Of a stretch of DNA of 64,000 bases, positions 12,901-27,900 are shown in pieces. The position numbers and the translations under genes are program-made. The DNA is from Cydia pomonella (Eukaryota; Arthropoda; Insecta; Lepidoptera; Tortricidae), in assembly GCF_033807575.1 (NCBI RefSeq), contig NC_084713.1:10604703-10668702 (forward strand), read 5' to 3'. A model generated the notes under the pieces. The model was given only the letters and a program-made list of their open reading frames with translations, was not told the DNA's origin and made no database searches. How positions within the stretch are numbered: the first letter of the stretch is position 1; each line of letters opens with the position of its first letter.

Positions 12901-15900
12901 ACATTAATGCCGGTGATTCAGAATGTAATTGAGACAGTTTTTAGTGGTAGTTGATGCAGCAGACAGTTTAAGAACGGTAAGTTATTTAAACTCTCTGATG
13001 AATTGTTATCACTGTAAAGCTTTACAGCTTTGTTATGAGTAGCTACCCATGCTTGCAACTGAGTTCTCATTTCATTTAGTTGGTGTCAGACTAAACCTAA
13101 CTTGATAGAGATTCATACAATGTTCCTAAAGGCTACATTAGGAATAAAGTAATATTAGGGCTAACTCATTTAATTTGTATCCCTGCAGTAAATACTGTAT
13201 AGGTACTGTAAGTAAATATTGTCTGTTTGTGAATGAATGAATTTAATTTATTCCAGAAAATATTTCCATATGAGATTAAAATTAATTACATAGTAAAATA
13301 TGACAATAATAACTATTATGATTATTATTTAAGGTTAGGTTACGTTGGCAATTCGAGTTTTCCTTTTTAGTACCTAATTGTGATTTAATTAAAATCTTTA
13401 GCGGAAGAAAAGAGGAGACAACAAATTCAATTCAAATTCGATTAATGTTTATTGTAAAAGCGAATGTTGCTGTAATAGTTTGCGGCAAGGTATTATTTAT
13501 CTGTGCATATTCGAATTTTAAATAAATTTTACCTTGGACGCTTAAAATAAACAGTCGGGTTTGAACTGCTACACTGCGCTTGCGGTTTGATTTATAATAT
13601 ATTAGCGACACGCTCCGGGGTTGCACAGGTTAGCAAATTATACCTCTAAACCTTCCTTAAGAATCACTCTATTAATAGGTGAAAACCGCATGAAAATCCG
13701 TTTAGTAGTTTTAGAGTTTATCGTGAACGCGAATACATACAGACAGACGCGGGGGACTTTGTTTTATAAAGTGTAGTGATGGATCAATATCCATACAATT
13801 TAATTAAATTTGGTACAATTACCAAAAAGAGATTTTCTTCGGATCATTGTATATATAATATACATTGCAGTGAGAAAAATTGTTATAACTCGTATCTCAT
13901 GTATATCTTTGACCCGGCTGGTCCTCTGAATCCACAGAACTCCTCAGGTGCCCTTGCTGTTGTAGCATTTCTTCGTCGACCTAATCAGGTAGGTAAAAAT
14001 CGTCATCTGTCCATCCATTAACGGTTTATCAATGTCGGCACACATTAGGTCTGGTATATTCTCGCAGGATTGGCCATAGCATTTGAGTCCTACTTTCCTG
14101 CAACCACAACTGTTGGTAAAAGCCGTATCTTAGAAACTATTTGGCTTACTAGGATTAAATTATTGTCATTTAATGACAAATTTCGTCTACTTAAAAGTGT
14201 ACACATTAGTGAATTTTGCCGTAACACGAGTTCTTGGTGAAAAAAATAATTATACAAAAACTGAAAAGGATTAAAATATAATGGATTTTCATGTAGGTAC
14301 TTTACGGTGATCCGAAGACTTCAAGAAGAAAAACTTAGATTTGTTATTACTGTTATTACCATTTCATCACTATCAACGTATATAAAAAACAGAACTACAT
14401 ACCTCATTTGATGTTTGGTAAAATGTACCAATTCCATAGGCTATATTAGGCGCCGCAGTACGTTTAATGTTCTGCAAGTGATTTACCCGCAAATGGCTGG
14501 TTAGTAACATTTGTGTATATGCAGTCGTATTCCGAGAGTCGTTTTGCGGACATTGATAATCCTCCAGACAACGCAGGATACTGCTTCGCCTCGGTATACT
14601 GTAGTTGCGGTTTGATACCGGCGCCGCAGTAGGTATGTTTGATGTGCTGCGTATGATTCACCCGCTCATGGCTTATGTTATGGCCTCATGCAGACCTGGT
14701 TAGCATACGTTTCGGTATGTGCAGTCCGTTTCCGGCCTATCCCCCAGACGCTAAAACACTATTGCAATATTCATTTCGTTTAATACTAGCGTTCAATAAC
14801 AACTTAAGGTCCACATTCAAATTGTTGAATTAATTTTACCATTATTTTCCTCGCATTGTCCCGGAATTTTTGCCATGGCTCATGGGAGCCTGGGGTCTGC
14901 TTGACAACTAATCCCAAGAACTGGCGTAGGCACTAGTTTTTACGAAAGCGACTGCCATCTGACTTACCAACCAACCTAGAGGATAAACTAGGGCTTATTG
15001 GGATTAGTCCGGTTTCCTTACGATATTTTTCTTCACCGAAAAGCAACAGGTAAATATCAAATGATATATCAATTCAGTTCAAATATACTTTATTCATGTA
15101 GGCCTAGCAACAAGCACTACATACTCGTACATAAGTTCCGAAAAACTCATTAGTACGAGCCGGGGTTTAACCCGCGACCTCCGGATTGAAAGTCGCACAC
15201 CCTTACCGCTAGGCCACCAGCGCTCTGCTACTCCCCTATTTTACCATTTTTTATTTTATTTCTATAATAATAAAGTTTCTCAAATGTTAATTCAGTATGT
15301 TATTCTTCGGTTACCGGTCAGGTCCGGTATGATCCGGTCTGGTTTAAAATTCGCTTATTTTCAGATAAGTGTAGTTTTGTTTATGGATGGGTGTTGGGTC
15401 GTTGGGTCTCCTATAATACTCCTACGTATTATACGAGCGAGACACAACAAATACACACATCATACACAAGCTTTCAAATTTTGTATTTTTAAATAACTAT
15501 AAGGAATATTTTGAAAGCATAAAAGATCTTTGATTACGGTACAGGAGATTCATCAGCTGACAATAAACCTTAATGTAATTCATATTTTGTCCTATCTTTA
15601 TTTTAATATAAATGTCATAAGTACAACCTAAACTTGGAAAACTTCTCAGACAATTCCCTCGGCAATAGGATTATTTTTTACTTTATTCACTTTCTTTACA
15701 TTTCCGACTTTCTTTCGCCCACATACTTTTATAGTTAGCAGCTAAAGCTGTTTTCATACCGATGGCTCATGGTCCCTACTTGAATCGAGAAAGTGACAGA
15801 GGGTTATGTGTCTTCCAAATCCCTACTTTCGTGATAAACGAGGATTTAATGACGGTATCATTTTGCAAGCTGGTCGTAAGAACAGGTCCGTTCGTAAGAG

Positions 15901-18900
15901 TTAGCATGAGATTTGGTGGCCTATTCTGTCAATATGTGTGCTTTGTATGCATACGCTGGCGGCTGTAATATGACAATTTCATATAGGTATACAAACGATC
16001 AATTAACGGGTCTGCTACACAACAAGTTGCTAAGTATATAACTGAGTGTGAAACACTTAGCCTTAGACTAAAATTGATTTCGAATAAATTGGCACCTTAA
16101 TAATAAATCCGCATACTGTGCCGCCTGGACTCCACACTCTAACATTAATAAACAGTAGGTAGGTATATAGTACACACTGAACTGTTTATTAAACAGTTAT
16201 TTCAAGTACTATTGGTATGTAAATTGACAAATATGTATTAGGGACATATGTGTATGCACCGATATCCTTCACAATTACAAAACATAAGCTTTGTCCTTCT
16301 TAATGATGAAAGTATGAGACTTGATGGTAATAAGTACATTTATCAAAGGAATTATATGTATCTATTCTTATACATAGCATATTGCATTTACTGTTCGTTA
16401 TATACGACTTTATAATTAATAAAACGGCATATTTCATGAATGCTACACGCCTATATTTTATGTTAAATCGTGCCAATCTCTACAAAAACAATCATGAAAA
16501 CTCGTCTGTACTACGAGTCTTGTAGCGTTCTAGGAATAGGCCAATAATATAGCAATATAAAATGTTAAAATACAATTAGAAACATTAACAACGAGATTGA
16601 AATATTAGATTCCTACTCATACATGTGCCCTAAGCTTGGCTCGGGACTCGGTTCTTCCAATCCGGCCATTGACGCGGTTTCAATGCCTAAAGTTTGCCGA
16701 CGTAAACATTCGCTGAAACCCATTGCGCCGATCGGGGCCCGTTCCCGAACACTTCCAATTTCTACTTTACCTTTACTTACTGGAATGACCATCTTCCGTC
16801 GTATGACGATAATGGTAGGGCTTTCATTGACAACTCGTCACGATATTGACGAACTACGCCAGTCAAGGAGTCCATTGTTATTTATGACTGAGTTTCGCTT
16901 GCCATTTTTGTCTTCGAATCTTGTATATCTATATAAGTTATATAGTGGGTTTGTTTGCATATTTTTATCATCAAAAAATAACTTTATTTGGGGTGGCCTA
17001 TTTTCACATGGCATAACGTTATATCGCATAAATGTCATTATAATAATGCTGCAATTCGCCTAAAAAGCTGTGTTCGTAATATATTATGCGCATAATATTA
17101 TTTTGCCGTATACAAAAATGACTAATGTCAGATTTTTATAACTTCTAACTTCATAGTATTTATTACGTCGAACAGATTCTTCTACTAATGTTGAAAATCC
17201 TAACATTGGAATGACTAATATAATGTTTGTCATCATTGTAGGGTGTATAAAACAACAAAACATATTACTCGCTTATACTACTACACTGCGTTTATTTGTT
17301 TGTTGGGTCAGGAGACCTAGTCACGATGACAATCGTTTATAGAAAACGAAGCAAAATGCTATCATTTCTATACATTTTTACGCTTATCTTAGCGTTCCGT
17401 TTGGTTTTTCGTCAACGATTGTCATCTTGGCTAGGCCCCCGGGTCAGGAATGGGAGCTCAGTGGGGTCCGTCTATATGATACTTACTTGCATTAAAATAA
17501 GGAACCTATTAAATGAAGTTAATAACACACTCAGTTACTAAATAGTACATTGTGTATAAAGGGCGGTAAACAAGAATTTACGAATAAGAGTTCTTTTTAA
17601 ATCCGAAGCCGAAGGCTTGAAAAACACGGAGTTCGTACGTTCGTTATTGTACCGTCCATCCCGTGACACACACAATGTTTTTCAACACACTTGTGAGGAA
17701 AAAACTATTTTTTTTTAGGATTTCTGCACAGTACCTTAATAGTAGAACAATAATTTTCAATGTGGTGCACACCTATTATGACAGAACTGCGACCCCGATA
17801 AAAACGAACTGTTGCCAGAAATTCAGGTTAGGTTAGGTCAGAACTGCGACCCTTACAAAGATGGACTGTTGTCATAAAACCAGGTTAGGTTAGGCTTGAT
17901 ATTATGCATTCAACTATTGTCAAAAAACTAATACTTATTTGGTAAGTTACGCATTAGTATTATTATAAGTTTTATGATATTAGAATTTAGGCTATACGGG
18001 TTATGCGTATAGAAAGATTCAGCATAAGAATCTTATGACATTTAACCTGTAGGATGGAAATTTCTTAGACAAGTGTATGCGCTTAAATAATTAGGATATT
18101 TGATTTTTGGCTATACGGGTTATACGTATAGAAGGATATGACGACCTGTCTGGCCTAGTGGGTAGTGACCCTGCCTATGAAGCCGAAGGTCCTGGGTTCA
18201 AATCCTGGCATTTATTTGTGTGATGAGCACGGATATTTGTTCCTGATTGTGAGTCATAGGTGTTTTCTATGTATTTAAGTATTTATAAATATATTTAATA
18301 TATAATATACCCGTAATCGAACCCGCAAATATGTATCAAATGTACGTCAGGGTTGTCACTATGAACAGACAGCATCAATAGTAGATGAAACAACGCGCCA
18401 AAAGTATCTGTTATATATAACTTTTCCAAATAAAGATAATTCTCTAAAATTTACTTTCAAAAGTATATCTTTTACAGTGTAAATTGTTCTACATATAGAA
18501 CCATCAACTTTTGTTAAGCTGTTACAGAAACTTTTGATGCTGACTGTACTAGGAATAAATAAAAACACAATATTTTTTAAATCATCAAATTTATATTTTA
18601 AATATCTTATTTACCTCGACATCATAAACAAACAATCTATGTTCCCGTATAATTAGGTCCTTATCCATAAATGTAATGATTGAAAGGTACCATCATGAAT
18701 TATATACAAGCTGTGATCCATCTGAACCTTCTTCTCTATTGTATATAGTCACTTGATGTTTCCACTTCATATGGCTAGGTACTAGAGCCTGCCTGCTACG
18801 CATATGAGATAGCTGGCCTGTTTCTCTTTTAAATAAGGGATGAACTAAATCCCGACACATCTTTTTAAATAATTATTTAAACTTGTTGTGTGGGATTTAT

Positions 18901-21900
18901 TTGAATACTTATCAGTTTCTATGTGAAAAGTGACGCCAGAGGTTAAAGACGTGTAGGTTTAACGGCAACAGTGTTCAATGTTCTATAGATCTTCAAAATA
19001 CATTATCATATTTTTTTCTAAATTGATTGCAGTCAAACTGCGTCGCCTACTTGTGTAAATCGCCTGCCAGGACTCAGTTTGTGGAGGTATTACAAATTGA
19101 TTCTAACAAAACAGTAACTGCTTATCAATCGTCTACTAAACTTAACAGTGTCGGAGTGCCTCAGGGGAGCATTTTAGGACCCTTACTGTTCCTATTGTAC
19201 ATTAACGATTTACCTAATGTAACGAGGTTCAAATGTACTCTCTTCGCAGATGACCTGTCCGTCGTCATCCCTTGTAGTGACCCTAGGACATAATTATAAC
19301 AATGACATTAATGACACAATCAAAAACATTGTAACCTGGTTAAACCAGAATAATTTGAATGTTAATTTACAAAAGACAACATTCATCCAGTTCGTAAATA
19401 GGAATGCTCTCAAACAACCTCTCACAGTTACTTTTTTAAATCAAATTGTAACGGAGTCCCATCAGACTAACTTTTTAGGTATATGCGTGGATGATACTTT
19501 ATCCTGGAATGAACATATTAATAAAGTATGCAGTAAAGTAAATTCGTTTGCATATGCCTTATGGAGGTTGACAAAAATTAGCAATAAAGAGACTGCAATA
19601 CAGGCGTATCACGGCTATGTTTGCTCTGTACTTAGATATGGTATTCTTGTTTGGGGAAATTCAAGTTATGCAAATCAAGCACTGTTAGCACAAAAACAGT
19701 GCATTAGAGCTATTTGTAATGTAGACATAATGACCTCATGCAGACCTCTATTTAGAAATATGAAACTTCTGACTGTGCCAAGCATGTATCTGTATATGAA
19801 ATTTGTTTGTTTGTTAGAATGCATCCTGAACTTTTTACTACGTTTAAGGACATTTGTCAGTTTAATACAAGATACCCTAATCGAGCGTGCCACATCTACC
19901 GATGTTAATGGTACATATTTTAGATATGTATAATTTTTTGCTACATTCGTTGCGAGGTATGATTATATATATCGTTGTCTAAGTACCCACAACACAAGCC
20001 TTCTTGAGCTTACTGTGGGACTTAGTCAATTTGTGTAATAATGTCCTATAATATTTATTTATTTATTATTTAATATTCGTATCAGTAATTATACCAAACG
20101 TTGTTATGTCAATAGTTGTTGTGCAAAGTTAAAACTAAGCAAGAAAAATGTATGGGTTCCGATATAGACCGTTCCCTTTATTTGTAATGCAATCAGTGTC
20201 ATTTATTTCCCAAGTTTTGTTCATACAATTGAACTTTTTTTTTTATACTACGTCGGTGGCAAACTAGCATACGGCCCGCCTGATGGTAAGCAGTCCCCGT
20301 AGCCTATGTACACCTGCAACTCCAGAGGAGTTACATGCGCGTTGCCGACCCTAACCCCCCCCCCCCCCCCCCCCCCCCTCGTTGAGCTCTGGCAACCTTA
20401 CTTACCGGCAGGAACACAACACTGTGAGTAGGGTCTAGTGTTATTTGGCTGCGGTTTTCTGTAAGGTGGAGGTACTTCCCTATTAGGGCTCTGCTCTATA
20501 TCTGGAATGACATCCACTGTCTGTGCCCTACCACACAAAGCGAGATGAAATTCACAATGCCCATACCTCTCTTCACTTCATATATAGGTACGCATAATGT
20601 TTGCGCGTAAATAGGAAAGTGGGGGATTATTGTAACGTCGTACACTACCGGTCCAAAGCTTAGTTCACTTTATGATTTCGGCGATTTGCAGTGTTGAAGT
20701 TGAAATTCGTTTCTAACTGACATGAACCGACATCATTGAGTAAATTTACAGTTTTCACCTGTATGCATATTAAAAGGTTGTTTTACATTTAGCATCGGTT
20801 GTTCATAATTGCAGTACTCATGTGTTGGTTTTATTCCAACGCTGTTTGCAGTCTTTATGATCATTAAAATCGGTATTGAAAAGCTCTTGAATATAAAATA
20901 AACCAACTCGATGGTAATGAAATACGCCATGTTATGTGTCAACAAGTACCATACCAATTTATTTTATATTCATTAACATTATTACTGATTATTTCGTATG
21001 TAAACAACTGAACATAAGTTAATAATTATATTCTGAATAGTTAGAATTTGCAACATTTATTCGCTTGAATTTTGTAAATATTTTATTCTTGTAATGGGAT
21101 TTACGATATGAAACGGACATTTTGTATTATCCTCCGAGGGTTCAGAGTAAACAACTTGCTCTATTTTCTTTTAAAACGTTTTCTAGATTCGCAATTTCAA
21201 CAGCGTCAGGTACTAGGTACTACTATGCTGCTTGATCTGTATTACTATTTTTTAATAGACAGACGCAATGTAACTAATCGCCTTGTTGATATAGTTGTAT
21301 TCGTCAAATGCCTAGTAACCTAATAGTGAAATTGGCCTCCATCAACGTCCATAAAGCAATACTAAGAGGCTATAACAGTCCTGCAAAGTCTCTCCAATCT
21401 TGTAACTCACATGGCGACTCGCTGAAGGCGCCACTGCTGTTGTAATAACTTTACATCATCGAGCGTCACGACTCAAGGAGGCACATTCAGATTTTAAGCA
21501 TATGCCAATGATTGAATATTCATATTTGTGTGCAGCAATATACGATTGCAAGCTAGTTGCATCGATATTAATATTAAATCAGTATAATAATTTTTAATTC
21601 TGAATACGCCATACAACTTAATAGTCGATCTAGCCCGTGGCTAAGGAGAGTTTTATAACTTGATTAAGAATAGCGTAAGGACACTGTTGTGAATAAGTTA
21701 AGACGTGGTCGTAAACATTTTCGCTGTGCCGACAATCGGTTATCGCACTTTAAAGTCTAGCCTGTAGTCATGAAGCAACTTAATGAAAATAGAATACGTT
21801 GGCTTTTCTTACACATTTAACAGTAACATCAAATTAAGTAAAATAATTATAAGAGTTACTTTGGTACTGGCGATGCAGGGTTTTGTGTCTGGTCAGATTA

Positions 21901-24900
21901 GCCTTTATTTCTACTCATCATGCTTTTAATCCAACACTAATATTATCGATTCTCGAGTAACAGATATAGTTGAATGCGCATATTCATTGAAGAACTGACG
22001 GTAATGCATCAAAAGCTAATTGCTTTCCGACTGCACTCCGCCACCGTTCGCTGCGCAGTTCGCACGTCATAAACACGACCTTCTACCTCAAGCCGGTCTG
22101 ACACTAGCTAAGCTCAGGGTACTAAAACTTCATCACCCATGCAATAAGCCATAACTACATGATAAACAGTTTGGTTTTGATATTTATACAGACCTTCGTC
22201 GTTATTTTAACTTTGTTGGCTCTTTAATTACTACATTCGGCTCTTCTTGAATCCTTTTTATTATTTGAAACGGTATTTGGTCCTTAATTTGTATTTTGTT
22301 CACGTTTGACCCCTGATCTTGTAAGAACCTCTGTGTGTTGGGGCGGCCTGAATCTCATGGGAACCTCCTGTGTCCTTATCTCGCGTTGTATCAGAATGTC
22401 GCCTATTATCTCTGTTCCGGGCATTTTCGGCGCTTGTACCCTAGTACCGACGTAGCGACATGTACACTCCTACCATGATGGATGCGTTTGAGCCGCATAT
22501 GTGAGGTCCGGTGCGTTAGGTGCCGAGAAAGTTGCTCTTGGATACTTGGATTCGTGTAAGAAAATCGTCCAAATATGCAAATGATATCGGTAAACCTATA
22601 AAATCATTCATCGTGCCGCTTTGAATGGAATCGAAGTTAACACGAAATGTATCAGAAAATTCGACATATTTTACCTTTGTTATTAATTTGCAGCTATGTT
22701 AACGAACAATCTGTATGCGTAATTTATGATCGCATGTCGTGAAACTCGTGTAATCGTCCTGTAAATCTGTCATTTTATGGACACCAGGCTTTAATGCGAA
22801 CTCAATTGTTCATTAACCTCGGCGTTTATCGATTAATTTGGGGATTTAGTTATTTCCTGTAGGTGGGTCGTATGTTACGTCACATAGTGTAAGGCTATAA
22901 TAATTGCAGCGAAGCCTCCTGGTAGTTACATAAATTTTCCAGCGTAGTAGGGTCGGCGCAGTCGCAGTCGGTGCCACTTGAAAAATACTCGGATTATAAC
23001 TTGGGAGCGATCTCCCGACTAGATAACGCCGCTAGATATAAATTATCCTACAAACGGTGGATGCGGCTGATATTAAATAAGAAAGCATGTAATTCACGCA
23101 GCTCCAATCTGCCTGCTGTGTAATAAAATACATAATTTTGACAGATTTTAAATAATGACATCCGTGCACCAGGAAACACTTGGAAAGCTTGATTCGAAGT
23201 AGCTGAGTCAAACATAACCTAGCAAGGGCAAGCATACATTGATTGCGTTTCGACAATTATAATTTAATTGAGTATAACATTCTGAAAACTTTTGATGTTC
23301 TTAATTCTCTTTTCGTGACAAAACACGATAACGCACTTTTACAAAAATATTATTAGAAAGTGGTATTATCCTTAAATAAACCTAATAAAACATCGGAATT
23401 GATCTGTCATAAGCAATTAAATCTATAAATCTTATTAGCCAGTTATCATTATATTTGTTGTGTACGTTGAATGTAAGGTAGATTCAGAGGTACAGGTAAA
23501 TTAACCTCAGAGTTATAAAAATATTTTATACAGTATGAAAGAGGTTCGTAAGGAGTCGGCTCGGCATCGGCATCTGTTTCAAACGCTGATTATCGATTAA
23601 GTATTGATTCGTTTATAAGCGGCGTTATTTTGGAAAGTGGCCGCTGTCACGCCAGGCTCGCGAGGGGCAAGCCACGTTATAAAATTACCAATCATTAAAC
23701 AGTGTGGAAGTAGTCTCCAATAGAAATAATTCACTTCGACTTATAATTAGTTATTGTTGTTTGATTTTCTTCATGCATGCATCGCTAATCATCATATTTT
23801 TTATTTGATCAAATCGTTTAAGAGGTTACTTTGAATTAGAAATTTTGAGTTTCCTGTTTCCGAAATACTCGGAAAGTCCAGTCAGCGTGTACGTCACAGT
23901 TTCACACGCAAGTAGAGGCCTTGATGAGTTTTTCTTTGAATTTTTGTTGAATCGTGACTTTATGCATAATTAAAATATTTGCTCCCTGGCGCCACACGTT
24001 GCGGCTAGTTTCGGTCAGCAAATTTGCATTACAAAGTGCCAAATAAAAATATTTTTGGCGTACAGTTATTTTAGGGTTTTGTTACATTTTATTTAAAATC
24101 GCCGGTTACAATTTTGCCACAAAAACAGATTATTTGAGTGCGATACACGCATGTACGGATATCTTGGTCCTGGTTTTAATTTAACTGTTCTGTAAATTTA
24201 ATAAACTTAATATACAGAAATAAAATATAATTTGATAATTTAATTTTTAATTTTATTGATATGATAATTTGTTCATAATATAAATATTATAAATAATATT
24301 GCGGTGTTTTAACAGCAATCAAATTTAATATTAAACAAGGAGGTGGCGATCTCATATACAATGAATTATTTATGATGTGGCCTTAAAGAGCTCATTTGCA
24401 CCGTTTTAGATGGTAATGTCGATGATGGACTGAATTGTAAATTCTGTTTGGATGCAACCTGCCTTCTTCGCTGTCCCTGGAGGGGGCTTTTGATCGGAAA
24501 ATGATAGCTTAATGAAGTACCAATTGCAGGCGCTAAAATTTTACATAACAAGACATAGTCGCAATCACCCATAAACAAGTTACGTCATGCCTTCTAAATA
24601 TTGTCTAAACTTATTTTGTATAAAGAGGAAATCCTGTCACAAAACACTTCAACAATTCGAATCATTAGACCACCCTAGTAAGTTATTTAAGGAAATATCT
24701 CAAAAATGTCCGAGCAGGGGTTTCAAGTCGCCGTCCGGCCCTCGCGGCAAATATGAAATATTTGTTTCGATGAAAACAAATATATTTCACAAAATTGGCA
24801 GGAATGCAGCCGATCGGCAGAAACGCCTTGTAATTCCGAGACGCCCACTGATTTGATCATGCGGTTTGAGGTGTAAAAAAATCGATAAACGCGTGGCGAC

Positions 24901-27900
24901 ACGCTGCGATCAATATTATGATAATATTTTATCTTGAACATGACGGTTGCCATAGATTTTAAGTTTTTTAGAAAATTCAATTAAAAAGTTTAATGGCGAA
25001 ATAACTGTTAGGATGCTTTATATTTAGCTACCAAATTTGTGACATACGTCATCAATTTCCTATACGACTTTTACATATTCATCTTACATACTTTTATATG
25101 TAAACCGACTTTGAACGTTGTAAGCCTCTCTTAAAATTTCTTATGGCAATATACAGTCATTGATTTTGCTTTATTTGTTTTCAGATTTATGGATACCATT
25201 GACGAATTCTTGGGAAAAGACTGCGGTGAGTCAAAATGTGTTTACTGAGACCGTTAACGCTCATGGTTACCTACTTTTGATCCCTTGTAGCACTTAATGC
25301 GAACTTATTGCTTTGCGATTTTTCTCTTCTAGTGGCCGTACAAGTCAGTAGAGCCAAACTTGGTTTGTCGAGCGCAGGTATGAACTATTTACAAAATCTT
25401 TTTACATAATACTCATTCAATATAAAGTTCATTGGCCATTATGTATTGTTGCGACTTTTTTTTTCAGTGTTTAAAACGAAAGTGGAGGACCCGCGCGAAA
25501 TCACCTTTTCATACAAACGTAGTCCTCATTTTCCTCTCTGGATATTAATATTACTGAAAATAATTTGACACCATTTGTTGTATATCAACCACAGCTATGC
25601 CCCTACGTTAGATTTTTTCGATTTTATAACTATTATAAGAGTTATGAGCATTTAAAAATTTGTATGAAAACTGTTTTTCGCCCCTCATTTTTACAATAAT
25701 CAAAATATCGAAAAAAGTCTAACGTAGGGGCATAGCTATGGTTAATATACATCAAATGTTGTGGAAATATTTTCCATAATGTCCAGAGAGAAAAATGGGG
25801 ACTACGTTTGTATGGAGAAACGGCCGTCCCCTTTTCTCTTAAAGCAGGATATTATTTTTCTGTGCATATTTTGACCATTAGCTACAGAAAATGGAAAATT
25901 TGTAATTCGCGTTTGTACAGGACAATGGTAGACGATTTCATAGAATGCTCAATACAAAAATTGTTGTGAATTCATGTTCCTCAATATGCGTTTAAACGCT
26001 AAACGGTCTGTGCCCTTGTGCTAAAAGTATTCTCGTAGAGTGAGATGTTAAAGTGATTGATTGTTATTGAAATGCACCCTCGCCGTTACCTCTGTGCACG
26101 TGTTAGAAATGTTAGAACCACGTCGGAACTGGCGTCCCGTTCCGCGTGGGAGTCGATCGCGATGAGGTGTTAATGCACGCCCATTGCCTAATTGTATTGC
26201 TTTACGAGACCACCATAAAGAGCATCGTTCAGCGAAGTCTTTATAGACACTAATCGTTATTCCATTGTGCTTCTTCTCGAATAACTATGGCTGAGTATCG
26301 TGCCGGCCTGAATGCGGCCATATAATTTTGTTGGATTGGACATTAAAGTGTTGTGCAATACGATTGTCATACGTTTAAACTTACACTGAGTTACGAGATT
26401 CCGTGGACCTTGTTGCTTTTATTATTTATGTTTTTGTAATTTAACCTCCACAGGGTTAATTTCGAAGAATCATGCTCGAAACTTATTTAAGTTTTGAAGG
26501 GTAAAACAATAACCATGTTGACCTTTAGTACCGGTATTTTCGTTAAAAATATTTCACTATTAGTTCTTCAGAGTTTACTATTACTTTCTTGTAAGACGCA
26601 TTCTTCACATTTCTTACGCATGGAATAACCCACTCCCCACAGTGGTTCAATTTACCGCAATCGGTCTGTCACAATCAAAACATTTCAACGCGTTGTACAG
26701 CAATAGAATCTTATCACTGGCGCTGGACAAAACACACGATTTCAATTAAACTCAGCTTCGTTTTTAATGAGGAATTTATAACGCATCCAGCCATTCAAGA
26801 CTTATTAAATTTTAGAGTTGCATCTCATTCGCCGCGACAGCGATGGGCTGGAAATAACAGGCGGCTCTTGTTAGACTGGTTAGAGTACCAGCTTGGGCAC
26901 TGCCAGCCGCCGCGCTGGGCCCTCGCATCCGGGGTTATCGGCAGCGATGCTTTTAATTACAGTGACACAAATCGTACTTATCGCTGAACTTCTCACGGTG
27001 CTCGGCTCAATATTCGGAACGTTCATTAAGTTCTAATTACGAATGGGCGCCCTTGTTTGTCTTGATCACCAAACGTAACTTTTATTAGATTACGTGGGCA
27101 GTTTCAATTAATTGTGAGCATACGATAATCTGTCGGCATTTTCGTTAGTAATGGCCGGTTATCGGCGTCGCTAAGTAGATTGAGTGAGACGTATAATATG
27201 CGACTGGTTTGCTACGGTTGACTCTGGATGCGTTAGGGAAATAGGTCGCCTCTAGTGGCTTTAACTTAATTTTCTACATCAGACTGATTCTGATTTTCTA
27301 CATCAGGCTTTGAGTGTAATGAAATAATTTGTTTTTATTTTATTTTGACTTTTTTTCATGATAATCGTGAAACTTTGATGACCATGTCTTCATAATATTA
27401 GCCCTTCGTCATTCGTCAACCCCTAGAGGTCGCCATGAATAAATATTTCATGTGAATGACCTCTGCCTAGAGACCACTTATCTATTTCCATACATTAATC
27501 TCTTAACGAAAAATGTATCACATTGCTATTATATCTGCAAAACATTAAATTATCGAGTTCTTATGATTTAGCTCCTTGTAAAACATTTGTAACACACCGC
27601 CGCGTGGCAAAGCGACGATATTAATATTTCACGCTTTATCGGCGAGGGAATCGCGCGACTCCTGATTTACACGATATCGCATGGCCGGGAACGCCGCTGC
27701 AAACGCTACCGTTTACATCATCGGGGTGGTCTATATGTACGAGTGTTCGCTGTGTCGCTTATTCAATCATGAAATTTTATTACTACAATTTTCTAAAGCG
27801 GAATATTGTTTGCTAAATTTTTAATAGCATTTGTTCTGAAGATTGCTTTGTTTACTTTTGTAGTAAAATGCAATTTTTAAGTTACGACTAATATGTTCTG

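Larger units (their letters stand above)
3983..25184 (+). other. DUSP11 intron, about 21 kb
   Basis: No well-supported host exon was found inside. Contents, left to right: a CpG-rich patch at about 4600-4810, a MITE at 5716-5834, LINE fragments near 10655-11470, a dispersed repeat pair at 11885-12600 with an exon-like ORF at 12276, duplications near 14450-14740, SINEs near 14840-15230 and 18141-18320, an RT pseudogene near 19020-20075 and a poly-C-bearing repeat near 20236-20560. The remaining blocks (for example 5835-10650, 15240-17780 and 20560-25180) are AT-rich intron in which I see nothing codable. Confidence 0.8.

Noticed and set aside
16623..17063. 146-codon plus-strand ORF
   Set aside because: The GC-richer first third gives way to AT-rich codons with no recognisable motif or splice context. 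I treat it as chance.
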